Shown one piece after another: positions 22,566 through 33,548 of a DNA stretch of 64,000 bases. Numbering within the stretch: the first letter of the stretch is position 1; every line of letters starts with the position of its first letter. The notes below the pieces were generated by a model. That model saw only the letters and a list, made by a program, of their open reading frames with translations. It searched no databases and was not told the origin of the DNA. Location: positions 15,399,674-15,463,673 of the forward strand of contig OX457047.1 of NCBI GenBank assembly GCA_949752735.1, given 5' to 3'. A program made the position numbers and the translations under genes. This stretch comes from Lumbricus terrestris. Its lineage: Eukaryota > Annelida > Clitellata > Crassiclitellata > Lumbricidae.

Positions 22566-23408
22566 GGCTATGTGAAACTTGGATCTGTGCCGATACGCTT
22601 GACTGTATAAAAAGAGACATAGCCCCTGAAGGTTTTTCCGTTCTTCACGTCCATCGTCGTGGTGCCTCCAGTCGCACAAATGCTGGTGGTGGCCTTGCTA
22701 TCATCTACAATTCCTCATTAAACGTGAAGGTTCATCCTCAGATAGAAATGTTTTCTTTTTCCTCATGGGAAGTTCAACTCGCTCGGTTTGGAAGTTTGTC
22801 ATCATCCATCACAGTAGCCAACGTCTACCGACCTCCTGGTCCAGTCGGTGAATTCTACAACGACCTTGCGAATCTAATATCGTCCATCTACATTGAAGCT
22901 GGTGAAAGACTGCTGTTATGTGGTGATCTGAACTGTCCTGGGTTCGATGGTCATATCAGCGACGACCTAGCAGATGTCTTCACCATCTATGGCCTCCGTC
23001 AATCCATCATTGTACCGACTCGTGGCGATAACCTTCTGGACGTCCTCGTTTCTGACGATAGAACAACAATTTACGACGTACAGGTCAGTGACGCTGGTCT
23101 CGTGTCTGATCATAAGATGCTTCTGTGCAAAGTAAAAACCTCCTTCGACCGTCAACCAGTTCAGCACATTTTTCGAAACATTAAAGCTGTAGATCCTGTT
23201 CAGTTCAGCCAGCTGCTCGCCGACTCTGATCTCTTCTTTGCACCTGCTAGCAATGCGGATGAGTTTGCTGAACAGCTGAAGAAAACTGTAACTCAGACAT
23301 TGGATAAAGTCGCTCCGATTAACAACTGTCTTCGGCGACCTTCTAAACCAATATCAAGATGGCTTTCTACCGAGGCAATAAACGCAAAGAGAGAACGTCG
23401 TCGGTTAG
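22566..23408 (+). mobile_element. L2/CR1-type LINE, 5' part (endonuclease)
   Basis: A 5'-truncated LINE starts inside its endonuclease domain. The readable frame begins ETWICADTL. The APE-type endonuclease that nicks target DNA shows GGGLAIIYNSS, VANVYRPPGPV, LLCGDLNCPGFDGH and GLVSDHKMLL, the expected motif order. The frame is open to the gypsy insertion at 23409 and continues in the same frame at 28194, once the inserted element and one GTTAG copy are removed. The element's 5' target duplication could not be identified. Confidence 0.88.
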
Positions 23409-23642
23409 TGTAACGGTATCTTATTGGTCAGCACAGGCCACGCCTTCTGCAGTGGCTAAGGAGGGTTTGCTGACCACGAAGAGACGCCAGTCTATCGCTG
23501 ACTATCAGACTAGAGTGATCTACAAAGACCTATACTATACTTATATGTTATTCTGTTACACCATAGGCCTACTAGTTGCTATATTAAAGTGTTAAACTGT
23601 ACTGAGACGTACTGTTATAACCACGGTCACCATCCTGTCACA
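23409..23642 (+). repeat. 5' LTR
   Basis: Starts TGTAAC and ends CACA. It shows no differences from the 3' LTR on reading. Confidence 0.95.
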
Positions 23643-23660
23643 TGGCGTCAGAAGCGTGAA
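23643..23660 (+). promoter_or_regulatory. Primer-binding site
   Basis: TGGCGTCAGAAGCGTG directly follows the LTR. It starts with TGG, complementary to a tRNA CCA end, and resembles the complement of a tRNA-Leu 3' end. The tRNA identity is inferred from memory of tRNA-Leu 3' ends. Confidence 0.7.
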
Positions 23661-23737
23661 CTGAAAAAACGTACACGTTGGTTTTTTTAGAACAAGTAGA
23701 ACAAGTCGATAGTTAAGCCTACATATAGACTTCGCAA

Positions 23738-26700
23738 ATGAACATGGCTTCGAATTTGCGTCTTCCAGAGCCACTGAAGGTTACAGGAAGCAATGTCGCT
23801 GACAATTGGGAGCGGTTTCGTGAGCAGTGGGAAAATTACGAGCTTGCCGCCGATCTGACGGAAGCCAACTCGGCGAAGCGAGCAGCGGTTTTTCTCACGT
23901 GTCTCGGTGGCGAGGCCTACGACGCGTACAGGAGTATGGACATTCCGACGGCTGATAAAAAGAACATCGATAAGATATTAGAGGCATTCGAGACTTTCTG
24001 CCTGGGCGCTGTTAACGTTACCTACGAACGGTATATGTTTTACCAGCGAGTGCAAGAAGCAGGCGAACGATTCGACGTGTTCCTGGGTGAGGTCCGACGC
24101 ATGGCAAAAACGTGCAAATTCGAGGGCGTCGAAGAGTCCATGATTCGGGACCGCATCGTCGTTGGAGTCAAGGACGACGCCACTCGTCACAAACTCCTAC
24201 AGATTCGGGAGCTAACGCTGAGCAAAGCCATCGACGTGTGCAAAGCCAGCGAGGCCGCAGGTCAACAGCTGAAGGCAATGACGGCGCACGACGAAGTCCA
24301 AGCTCTTCGACACTCGACATCACATGCTCGCAACCGTCACCTATCTCGTCCGCAAGCACGCTCACCAGTCTATGGCAACCAGTACGACGCCAAGGTAAGA
24401 CTGAACATATGCAAGTTTTGCGACAGAATGCACGATCTGCGAAAGGAATCGTGTCCCGCGTATGGCCAAATCTGTAGAAAATGCAACAGAAAATCGCACT
24501 TTGAGGTTGTTTGTCCGTCCAAGATGGCAGGGAAACCGCGCAGCAGGCCTGAAGTCTGTGAACTAGAGTTGGATGAAGAGCTACTTACGTTAGACACGCC
24601 CACCAGCGACAGATGGTATACGCGTCTGCAGATCGACAATAGAACAGTGCGTTTTTTGCTTGACAGTGGCGCGACTGTCAACCTAATCCCGGAAGAACTT
24701 GTTCGCTCTCTCGGTCGACTCCACGAAGTCCGTCCTGCGGCAGCGACTCTGCGCATGTTTGATCGCTCCGAGTTATCAACAACAGGCATGATAACGTTCA
24801 CCGTCTGGCACCCACGTGTTGCCAGAGAATATAATATAGATTTTTACGTTGCAGCAAAGCACAACCAACCGATCCTCGGATTCAAGGCCTGCAGGGACTT
24901 GCAGCTTCTGAATGTGGTTGAAGAGAACATTTGCGAAGTTCGAACAGTTCAGTTATCGTCTTCCTCTATTGCTGCAACGCATGGTTGTCTGACGGAAACG
25001 GAAGTAAACGCTGAATACGCTGACCTTTTCGACGGCGTTGGTTTGTTAGAGGGTGACGTACAGCTGCACATCGACGATCAAATCCCGCCAGTCCAAATGC
25101 CACTCAGACGACTTCCGCTGGGCGTCCGTGACAAGGTCGAGACCGAGCTAAAGCGTTTGGAGGCAAACGGCATCATCACACCAGTGAGCGAGCCAAGCTC
25201 ATGGGTGTCAGCGCTCCTTGTTGTCGCAAAGCCAGACAGTAGAATAAGGATTTGCATTGATCCGAAACCGTTGAACAAAGCCCTTCTGCGCGAACAATAC
25301 TGCATGCCGACGATTGATGACGTCCTACCTCAGTTAGCAGGAGCCAGGGTATTCAGTACTGTCGATGCCAAAGACGGTTTCTGGCATCTTCGTCTCGATG
25401 ATATTTCAAGCCGTTTAACAACGTTTGAGACACCATTTGGTAGGTACCGCTGGCTACGTCTACCTTTCGGATTGAGTTCTTCGCCGGAGATATTTCAGAG
25501 TCGCATACACGCAGCACTTTCTGGACTGAACGGTATAGCATGCATTGCAGATGACATATTGATCATAGGCGCCGGTGAGACAGAGGAGATAGCAATTGAA
25601 AATCACAACAGCAACCTGCGCGCGCTGTTAGACAGATGCAGAGAAAAAGGCATTAAGCTTAATCAGAAGAAACTCAAGCTGAATCGAGAATCAACCATCT
25701 TCTGTGGACACGATCTAACAAGGGACGGCGTTCGCCCCGATCAGAGAAAAGTGTCAGCTATCAAGCAGATGCCTCCACCTAGCGATCGACAAGGTGTCTT
25801 GCGTCTCCTTGGTATGGCGACATATCTAGCCAAGTTCTGCGCGAACTTCAGCGAGACAACGGCACCCATCCGCGCATTACTTAAAGCAGAAAACGAATTC
25901 TGTTGGAGACCAGAATTGCATGGCGTGGCGCTAGACAAATTGAAAGACATGTTAACGCACGCACCTGTTCTAGCATACTTTGACACAACTAAGCCAATTG
26001 TTATTCAGGCTGACGCAAGCCAAGGGGGCCTAGGGGCGATTTTACTTCAGAATGGAAGGCCTGTCGAATATGCTTCACGCGCAATGACAAGAACGGAGCA
26101 AGAATCTTATGCGCAGATCGAGAAGGAGCAATTGGCCATTGTTTTTGCAATGGAGCGCTTCGATACTTATTGCTATGCAAGGAAGAATATCACTGTTCAA
26201 AGCGACCACAAGCCATTGATTGCCATAGCAAAGAAGCCCTTATCCTCCGCCCCCAAACGGCTTCAGCGTATGCTGCTTCGGTTACAGCGTTACACTTACG
26301 ACCTGGTCTACACTCCTGGCAGCCAGTTGATCCTCGCAGACACCCTCTCGCGTGCATACCCCTCACTCACAGCAAACGACAGCTCACTGGGAGCTGAATT
26401 CCCCGCTGAGTTGGCAGCGTTGATGGACGAACAACAGCTGCAAGACCTAAGCTTAGTAGCCTCACAGGGCACTATCAGCAACATATCAGCAGCCGCAGCG
26501 TCCGATGAAGAATATCAACAACTGCTGTGGCAGATAAAGGCTGGATGGCCAGCCACCCATAGCGAAGTGCCAGCGATTATCAGGCCGTACATGACGTTCG
26601 CTGATGAACTAATTACGAGCGGAGGTCTGGCATTCAAGGGTCAACGCGTCATTATCCCTCGACCGGCAAGAGACGACATCTTGCGGCAACTTCATTCAAG

Positions 26701-27796
26701 CCATATCGGTGTTAATGGCTGTATCCGACGAGCACAAGAATCAGTTTTCTTCCCAGGCATTACAGCGGCCATTAAGGACTTGGTCTCAAAGTGCGACATC
26801 TGTTCCCAATATCAGACAGAGACTCAGAAGGAGCCGCTTCTATCCCACCCACCACCACCACGCGCTTGGGACAAAGTAGGACTTGACATATTTATGCATC
26901 GCGGCCAAGACTACTTGATTTCGGTCTGCTACCTATCGGGCTATTTCGAAGTCGACCGATTGCCATCAAAGAAAGTGAGCGATATCACCTATGCCCTACG
27001 CCAGCAATTCGCCCGCCACGGAATCCCTTCTGAAGTGATGTCCGACAATAGTCCCTTTGGTGCGGCGGAATTCCAAGAATTTGCCTCCAAGTGGGAATTT
27101 AAAACCACCACGTCATCTCCGCGCTATCCTCAGAGCAACGGAAAAGCAGAATCTGCTGTAAAGTCCGCCAAGCGGCTGATGGAGAAAGCAAGCGCCGCGG
27201 GAGTCGACCCTTTTCTCGCTCTGCTAGACTGGAGAAACACCCCCTCCGAACAGCTGGGCCTCACCCCCACTCAAGTAATGTTCTCCAGACGGACTCGTTC
27301 TAAATTGCCCACAGCAGCAGCCCTCCTCACCTCACCTACAGCGACTGATGCCAGCGCTGCTCTTGCGGTTGCAAAACAACGACAGGCCCGCTACTATGAC
27401 AAAGGGGCCAAAGAGAGGCCAGCCCTATCAGTTGGTCAAACAGTGAGAGCCAGATTCGACGAGCGTGATTGGCGGAAGGCCGAAGTTGCACGTGTACTCC
27501 CACACAGATCATACCAGCTGCGATTTGAAGACGGTACTACAAGAAGGCGAACATCAAGACATGTGCATTTCTCGTCTGAACCTCCCATTACCATCAAGAC
27601 AGAAAGCGCAGACGATGAAACGAACACACCTGCAATGCCACCGCCTCCCACACCATCTCCCGCGCCGTATCCAACTACCGTGGTGACGCAGCCGACCGTC
27701 CAACCGACGCAGCGCCCTCCAGCGACATCTCCCCAGAGAGATGTCAGAACGCGGTCTGGCCGATTAATTAGCAAACCAGCCCGATTCAGAAACTGA
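23738..27796 (+). CDS. Gag-Pol polyprotein of the gypsy element
   Basis: A single 1352-codon frame supplying everything for retrotransposition in virus-like particles. Order: Gag with a CCHC zinc knuckle (CRKCNRKSHFEVVC, about residues 245-258); aspartic protease (FLLDSGATVNLIPEEL, about 306-320); reverse transcriptase with the catalytic IADDIL near 603; RNase H (QADASQGGLGAIL near 754, QSDHKPL near 821); and integrase. The integrase has an H-C zinc finger ending CDIC (about 984-1022) and DDE residues in KVGLDIF, VMSDNSPFG and PQSNGKAESAVK. The C-terminus has a basic GPY/F-like segment and a Pro/Thr-rich tail. No stop or frameshift separates Gag from Pol, so the product ratio must be set some other way, as is usual in this clade. 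The first ATG has a second in-frame ATG two codons later. Confidence 0.95.
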   Translation: MNMASNLRLPEPLKVTGSNVADNWERFREQWENYELAADLTEANSAKRAAVFLTCLGGEAYDAYRSMDIPTADKKNIDKILEAFETFCLGAVNVTYERYMFYQRVQEAGERFDVFLGEVRRMAKTCKFEGVEESMIRDRIVVGVKDDATRHKLLQIRELTLSKAIDVCKASEAAGQQLKAMTAHDEVQALRHSTSHARNRHLSRPQARSPVYGNQYDAKVRLNICKFCDRMHDLRKESCPAYGQICRKCNRKSHFEVVCPSKMAGKPRSRPEVCELELDEELLTLDTPTSDRWYTRLQIDNRTVRFLLDSGATVNLIPEELVRSLGRLHEVRPAAATLRMFDRSELSTTGMITFTVWHPRVAREYNIDFYVAAKHNQPILGFKACRDLQLLNVVEENICEVRTVQLSSSSIAATHGCLTETEVNAEYADLFDGVGLLEGDVQLHIDDQIPPVQMPLRRLPLGVRDKVETELKRLEANGIITPVSEPSSWVSALLVVAKPDSRIRICIDPKPLNKALLREQYCMPTIDDVLPQLAGARVFSTVDAKDGFWHLRLDDISSRLTTFETPFGRYRWLRLPFGLSSSPEIFQSRIHAALSGLNGIACIADDILIIGAGETEEIAIENHNSNLRALLDRCREKGIKLNQKKLKLNRESTIFCGHDLTRDGVRPDQRKVSAIKQMPPPSDRQGVLRLLGMATYLAKFCANFSETTAPIRALLKAENEFCWRPELHGVALDKLKDMLTHAPVLAYFDTTKPIVIQADASQGGLGAILLQNGRPVEYASRAMTRTEQESYAQIEKEQLAIVFAMERFDTYCYARKNITVQSDHKPLIAIAKKPLSSAPKRLQRMLLRLQRYTYDLVYTPGSQLILADTLSRAYPSLTANDSSLGAEFPAELAALMDEQQLQDLSLVASQGTISNISAAAASDEEYQQLLWQIKAGWPATHSEVPAIIRPYMTFADELITSGGLAFKGQRVIIPRPARDDILRQLHSSHIGVNGCIRRAQESVFFPGITAAIKDLVSKCDICSQYQTETQKEPLLSHPPPPRAWDKVGLDIFMHRGQDYLISVCYLSGYFEVDRLPSKKVSDITYALRQQFARHGIPSEVMSDNSPFGAAEFQEFASKWEFKTTTSSPRYPQSNGKAESAVKSAKRLMEKASAAGVDPFLALLDWRNTPSEQLGLTPTQVMFSRRTRSKLPTAAALLTSPTATDASAALAVAKQRQARYYDKGAKERPALSVGQTVRARFDERDWRKAEVARVLPHRSYQLRFEDGTTRRRTSRHVHFSSEPPITIKTESADDETNTPAMPPPPTPSPAPYPTTVVTQPTVQPTQRPPATSPQRDVRTRSGRLISKPARFRN

Positions 27797-27943
27797 TAGG
27801 CCTATTCTCCTATTGCACGGAATACAGACAGTTCGTAAGAGCAAACAAAAAAATAGTAGTACTTGTAATATCTTTAGAAGTAGCATTGTAGAAACTTTTT
27901 CGCATATAGTATTGTAGGAACTTTCGGGGTGGCAAACTAACTT

Positions 27944-27954
27944 GGGAAAAGGGA
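27944..27954 (+). promoter_or_regulatory. Polypurine tract
   Basis: GGGAAAAGGGA lies immediately before the 3' LTR, the priming site for plus-strand synthesis. Confidence 0.85.
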
Positions 27955-28188
27955 TGTAACGGTATCTTATTGGTCAGCACAGGCCACGCCTTCTGCAGTG
28001 GCTAAGGAGGGTTTGCTGACCACGAAGAGACGCCAGTCTATCGCTGACTATCAGACTAGAGTGATCTACAAAGACCTATACTATACTTATATGTTATTCT
28101 GTTACACCATAGGCCTACTAGTTGCTATATTAAAGTGTTAAACTGTACTGAGACGTACTGTTATAACCACGGTCACCATCCTGTCACA
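27955..28188 (+). repeat. 3' LTR
   Basis: 234 bp, no differences from the 5' LTR on reading, followed by the GTTAG target copy. Confidence 0.95.
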
Positions 28189-30215
28189 GTTAGAGAGGAA
28201 ATGGAAGCAACTCGGGCTCGAAGAGGACAGAAAACGTTATCGTCGCCACTGCCGTACAACAAATAAACTAATTAACGATTCACGAACTACTTACTTCCAC
28301 AGCCTACTCGAAAATGCTGAAAATCCGATGGACCGTTGGCGCATCTCCCAAAGACTTCTGCACTCAAAGGAGACTTCCAGCTGCCAGCGCTCAGACTCTG
28401 AGAATCAGTCTTTATGCTCTAGCTTTGCCAGATATTTTGTTAACAAAATTGATGACCTTAAATGTAAAATTACTAGATGCGCTGCCAATTTAGTATGGAA
28501 TGACCTACTGCTTGATTCTGACTTCTCTGAATCTACCTTTAATGACCTTCCTCCTGTTACATACTTGGAAGTATCTAATCTTCTCAGAAGCTTGGTACCT
28601 AAATCATCCCCTATGGACTTCATACCTACACCTCTTATTGTTTCTTGTTCTGATGTTTTCTCCCACCTTATTGCACACCTGGCCAACTTGTCTTTTGCTG
28701 AAGGATGTTTCCCGTCATGCTTTAAGTCTGCTTTAGTTACTCCTTTGCTTAAAAAACCTGACCTAGATTCCAATAATCTGTCTAACTTCAGACCTATCTC
28801 GAACCTAAATAACATTTCCAAGATCCTTGAACGTCTCTTTCTTACTCGCATCAAGAAACATATCACTTCCTCTCCCAACTTCAGTCCTTTTCAGTCAGCT
28901 TATCGTGAAGGCTATTCCACTGAGACTGCCCTTACATCCACGCTGGACAACATCTTTTCGTCTATTGACAATGGAAAGGCCTGCCTTTCTGTATGTCTTG
29001 ACCTCAGCGCAGCTTTCGATACCGTAGACCATCAATTACTTCTTTCTAGACTCACGAAAAGCTTCGGTGTCTCTGGTACTGCTTTAAACTGGTTATAGCG
29101 TCTTATCTGGGTAACAGGAATCAGCAAGTGGGCATCGGTACCGCTCGGTCTGAACCCACTGTTTGCACTGCTGGAGTTCCACAGGGATCTGTCCTTGGTC
29201 CTCTATTATTCACCGTCTTTACCTCCCCAATTAATCGCATAGCTAATCATTTTGGTGTCCAATTGCAGCAGTACGCGGACGACACTCAGCTCCATATTGC
29301 TCTGTCACACACTGATCAGTCCGGTAAACTTAAACTTGAGGAGTGCCTGTCATCTTTATATGCCTGGTTCTGTTTTAATGGTTTGGCTATAAACCCAAAC
29401 AAGTCTGAGGCAATTTTGTTCGGGTCACGACAACGCTTGCGTTCTTTTCCTTCACTTTCCAGCATCGACCTCGCAGGCTCCGCAGTACCGTTATCAATTT
29501 CTGTTAAAACTCTTGGGGTTACCCTGGACAGTATGCTTACTTTTCGGATGCATGTAACTAACCTTTGTAGATCTTGCTTTTATCACATCAGGGCAATACG
29601 CCACATTAGGTCGGCTCTGACTAAGGATATGTCGAAGACTTTAGCTTGCGCCCTTGTCTCCTCTCGCCTTGATTATGCTAATGCGATTTTTGTTGGCATT
29701 TCAGACTATGAGCTACATAGGCTGCAACGCATCCAAAATTCTTTAGCTCGGGTTGTGCTGCGTGTCCCACTACGATCAAGTTCCTCAGTTTTACTTCATC
29801 AGCTGCATTGGCTTCCTGTCGAGTTTAGGATTAAATTTAAATTGGCCTGTTTAACCTACAAATCCCTCTCTACCGGAACACCTCCCTACCTTCAGTCACT
29901 GCTTACTCCTTATATTCCTCCTCGTTGCCTCCGATCATCAAACATGGGTCTTTTAGTTGAACCTCGATGCAGAACTGTTATGGGCTCGCGTGCATTCCAT
30001 GCCTCTGCTCCCAAAGAATGGAATCTACTTCCACTCTCTCTTCGTTGCTCAAATTCACTCCCTACCTTCAAAAAACGGCTCAAAACTCACTATTTCTCTT
30101 TGGCTTTCGAGCACATGGACCTTTAACTGCATCTTCCTCTGGCGGCTAACTATCCGCGCCTCAGATTCACACTTTGGTGTGACCTTGCGCGCGTAATAAA
30201 TTTATGTAATAATAA
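28189..30215 (+). mobile_element. L2/CR1-type LINE, 3' part (reverse transcriptase)
   Basis: The continuation of the LINE from 22566. The frame resumes ERKWKQLGLEEDRKRY without loss. Reverse transcriptase motifs: NLSNFRPISNLNNISKI, QSAYREGYSTETALT, DLSAAFDTVDHQLLL, AGVPQGSVLGPLLF and the catalytic QQYADDTQLH. A small indel near 29094 breaks the frame between NWL and SYLGNR, so the copy is inactive in its present form. The C-terminus has KEWNLLPLSLRCSN and ends EHMDL. The 3' UTR ends in GTGTGACCTTGCGCGCGTAA and a TAA microsatellite (about 30195-30215). Confidence 0.88.
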
Positions 30216-30439
30216 TAATAATAAATCATTCATGGTTGTCCATTTTTCATTGCCGGGGGAATTTCGGTTTTCGTCCCATCTTGTCTCCAGGCTCAGAGTG
30301 GGGGCGAGGTGATCTGTTCGTAGCTTCAGAGTTCGAATAGCCTATTACATTCTACAGGTAGGCCCTATACGCCTAAACGCTAAGTTAGGCTACGGCTAAG
30401 AGGAAAGTGTAGACTCCGAGAAAACAATGTTCTAGTCAT

Positions 30440-31000
30440 TAATTCAATCGTTCGTTCATTCATTCATTCGTTTATTCATTCGCTCATTCATTCATTCACT
30501 CGTTCATTCATTCATCCATTTAAGGAATTTATTAAGTTACACCTTCAAGAAGCATATTCAAGAGGCGCTCCCAGCAGTGGCGGCGCCAGGATTTCAGTTT
30601 CGGGGGGCTGAAGCCTCGCGAGGAAAATTTCACATTTTCATCCGTCAAAAATTTTGACAACTTTTTTTTAGTCATCAGCCGAAAATCGTGGGTATTTCAA
30701 TGTAAAAAATTCGGATGGCCCTTTTTTTAGGGGGGGTGAGCCTCTTGTAGGGGGAGCTTAGCCCCCCAGCCCACTCCTAGCGCCGCCACTGGCTCCCAGT
30801 CCAACCACAGTAATACAGAAAGATCTTAAGGAGCCTGTAAAACACTGACGAGTCAACCCTAGGTAATGGGCGCTTCTCCAATGTGGGGGGGGGGCTATTC
30901 CAGAGATCAAGAACTTTACAAAGAAACTGATTACAAGTGTGAGCATTGGTGGTGGACACAATGAACATAAGTTGTAAAGCAATTTCAAGTTCATTTGATA
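30440..31000 (-). mobile_element. LINE 3'-end fragment split by a hAT element
   Basis: An antisense L2-like 3' end: an ATTC-rich tail (about 30440-30520), the AGGCGCTCCCAG stem region, and beyond the hAT insertion a decayed C-terminal coding remnant to about 31000. The broken stem is rejoined if the hAT element and one 8-bp copy are removed. Confidence 0.7.
30575..30791. mobile_element. Non-autonomous hAT element, TSD GCTCCCAG
   Basis: Ends CAGTGGCGGCGCCAGG and CTAGCGCCGCCACTG are near-perfect inverted repeats. The exact 8-bp duplication GCTCCCAG lies at 30567-30574 and 30792-30799. The interior has GACAACTTTTTTTTAGTCATC. It is nested in a LINE 3' end. Confidence 0.93.
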
Positions 31001-31169
31001 ACAATATTATTATTTGAGATGTGACAGATACAAAATACCAACAGAGTCAACATTAAACCAAGCCATCAGAAAATGTCCAGATTTTTCAGGTACGTTAATT
31101 TAAAACTTTCATTCCTATAATCTGAAAGTCCTTTTAGTTATGTTCTTCAACAGCGAATAAGCAGAATGC

Positions 31170-31530
31170 GATTGGTCCTGTTTTGTAAAGCTAACAACAC
31201 CAATAACAGATGTTTCAGATATCCAGCCAAAACAGATCCATGCAATAAAACCATGCCACTCCATGCTATAGATGCACTTCTAAAATGTTCAGGACTTCAG
31301 GTGTATCTGGCTGGGAACGGTGATATCTATAATACCATAGATTTTGTGTTTGGACCAGTGGTCTGGAATGGCCTTCCTTTTGAGCAACGCCTACACCCTG
31401 GGACTCTACCAGGATCCTTCCTTACTAAACTTAAAACTGTTCTTTTTGGGTGCGCTGGAGTCGGGAGCGCCTCCGAGTAGTTTTTCTTCAAGGAGCGCTA
31501 TATAAATGTCCGAATGAATGAATGAATAGA
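31170..31530 (+). mobile_element. LINE 3'-end fragment
   Basis: The C-terminal reverse-transcriptase ORF remnant contains VFGPVVWNGLPFEQR and ends GVGSASE. It is followed by GGGAGCGCCTCCGAGTAG, GGAGCGCTATATAAATG and a GAAT tail: an L2-like 3' end in sense orientation. Confidence 0.75.
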
Positions 31531-32670
31531 GTCCATAGACTGTTTTAATGTTTCTCAACAAGTAATATTTTGTAGAGTTATTACAATTAAGCATAAATCA
31601 ACATCAACAGAATTTCTCAGCACCTAAAGGGCTATAGGTCTACAGACAGTCCATCAGGAGATTTTAGATTATTAGCTTCATGCTATTCAGTGCAATATTT
31701 TATTTCAGCTACCAGTAACAGGAGATTTCCTAGTAGTGAGTCACAATAATAATTTAAAATTGCATACTTATCCGAATTCACCACTACACCTGGTTATACG
31801 TAGGCCGAGCAAGTCTGTGCAATGCTTCAGCTTAAATTTTCATTATCTTTTCTTTCCATTCAAGACCGGTTCACTGGCTTGCCATTCGCCAAAGCATCTT
31901 AGTCAACATTCTTCGTTATTGTGCATTACCATTCAACCGTCACCCTGCCTCAATGTAAGAAGTGTTGCCTCCGGTACAAATCGCACTCTGCCCTAACCTG
32001 GCCCTTCACAAGCCATCGTTATACACGGTATACACCTTCTCTCACTACCTTAAAATCTTTGTGGTTGTGGTACTATATTGGTTGAGATATTAGACAGAGA
32101 ACACGTTCAATACACTATAGAACACCTTTAACAAGCAACTAGTAGCAATTTAACAGCTAATTATTTACCGATATACAAACAAGCCATGCATAATTGCATA
32201 TCCTTCACTAGGTTGCAAGTTGCAACTGACAAATAATAAATTGCTTGCTACAATATTTGATTATATTACATGTCTACAGAAATAATATTCATAGTCAAAG
32301 TATTAAATTCTCACTGAGAAATCAGGCTGACAAGAAGAACTAGCATAAGAAAACTGCAAAATTAAAATAGAAATGAATAAATAGAACAAGTATCAACAAC
32401 CAAACAGACATTAGAACACATCGTTAAAGGTCGTTGGCATGCATCCAGTGGTTTAGCGCATTTCTAATGGCTGGAATGTCATGAACAAACCAGTTTCTGC
32501 AGTTACAAGCAAACTTTATACTAGATCTAATTTTTTAAACAATTTTTCATCCAAATGTATTTTTGGATCTTGTTGTCTAAACACAGTTTAACTGAGTAAT
32601 GTTCATGGTTGAGTAACAAGAGTTCTTCATATAAAATAATAAAAATAAATCCAGCAATGGCTTTGTCATA
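31531..32670. other. No supported gene
   Basis: AT-rich sequence between a LINE end and a hAT element. A minus-strand frame ending LNHWMHANDL near 32425 is short and unrecognised. Confidence 0.4.
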
Positions 32671-32974
32671 CAGCATTGTCACTCTAAAATTTAAAAAACC
32701 CAAGTTGAGCAAATCTTCCGAAATCGCCCAGAATTTCCCGAAAAATTCCTGAATTTCCCGTCCGAAAAATTTGACGACTTTTTTTAGTCATCCGGCACAA
32801 ATCTTCCGGAAAAAGTCCACAATTTCCCCAAAATGCCCGAAAATGTAAAAAAATCCCTTTTTCCCGTAAAAAAAAACCCAAGGAAAAAACCCAAGTTCGT
32901 CCACAAAAATCCATTTCCCAAGTTCGGATAAAAAACCAAGATCTTGTGAAATAACCCAAGGAGTGGCAACGCTG
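32671..32974. mobile_element. Non-autonomous hAT element, TSD TTGTCATA
   Basis: Ends CAGCATTGTCACTC and GAGTGGCAACGCTG are inverted with two mismatches. The exact duplication TTGTCATA lies at 32663-32670 and 32975-32982. The interior has GACGACTTTTTTTAGTCATC and CCCAAG-rich repeats. Confidence 0.9.
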
Positions 32975-33359
32975 TTGTCATAAGAGCTTTACAGAATTGC
33001 CTTAAACACCCTAGTATGAAAGTCAAAATCCAGCAACAAAGATATCACATAGCTGCTGCTGCTGTACTGCTTCAAGACAGCTCAATGGTCAAGACACAAG
33101 AACAAAGGCCAATAGAAAATATTTATAGGAACTTTAGAATATTATATCAGGTGAGTAAATGCAAAGCACACCTTGCCATCAACAATTTCAGATTTTCTTA
33201 ATTCATTATCCAAATTCGTTTGTTCACATTGAGTTCGTCAGCAACAGACTCCCATCTGAACCACTTGGCTTCACATTTTCTCTAGAATTTCCACTTGACA
33301 ATGAAGATTATAAAGCACACGTGTTTTCAAATGCATGGTTTCATTCCAGTATACAGTGT

Positions 33360-33490
33360 TTAGACGGTTTCCATTGTGTGGGCTAAATCACGGATCTGCA
33401 TAGAAAATTTCTGACAAACAGAAAATCAAAAAAAATCAGTAATTCATCATACTCAACATCATCATTTGCATCATCATTTGCATCATAATT

Positions 33491-33548
<58 letters not shown>

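Larger units (their letters stand above)
23409..28188 (+). mobile_element. Complete Mag/SURL-like Ty3/gypsy LTR retrotransposon
   Basis: A 4780-bp element with 234-bp LTRs (23409-23642, 27955-28188) that read identically by eye. It is flanked by the 5-bp duplication GTTAG (23404-23408, 28189-28193). It has a primer-binding site after the 5' LTR, a polypurine tract before the 3' LTR and one intact gag-pol frame with no envelope gene. Identical LTRs and an open frame point to a recent, possibly still competent insertion. It interrupts a LINE. The compact layout and single frame fit the Mag clade, to which sea-urchin SURL elements belong. Confidence 0.95.

Noticed and set aside
22566..22575. Target duplication for the LINE at 22566-30215
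   Set aside because: Similar CATCATG and ATCATTCATG stretches flank the ends but do not match well enough to call.
32420..32520. Minus-strand peptide ending DIPAIRNALNHWMHANDL
   Set aside because: It looks protein-like but is short, has no clear splice acceptor in frame, and could not be joined to COMMD6 or another gene.
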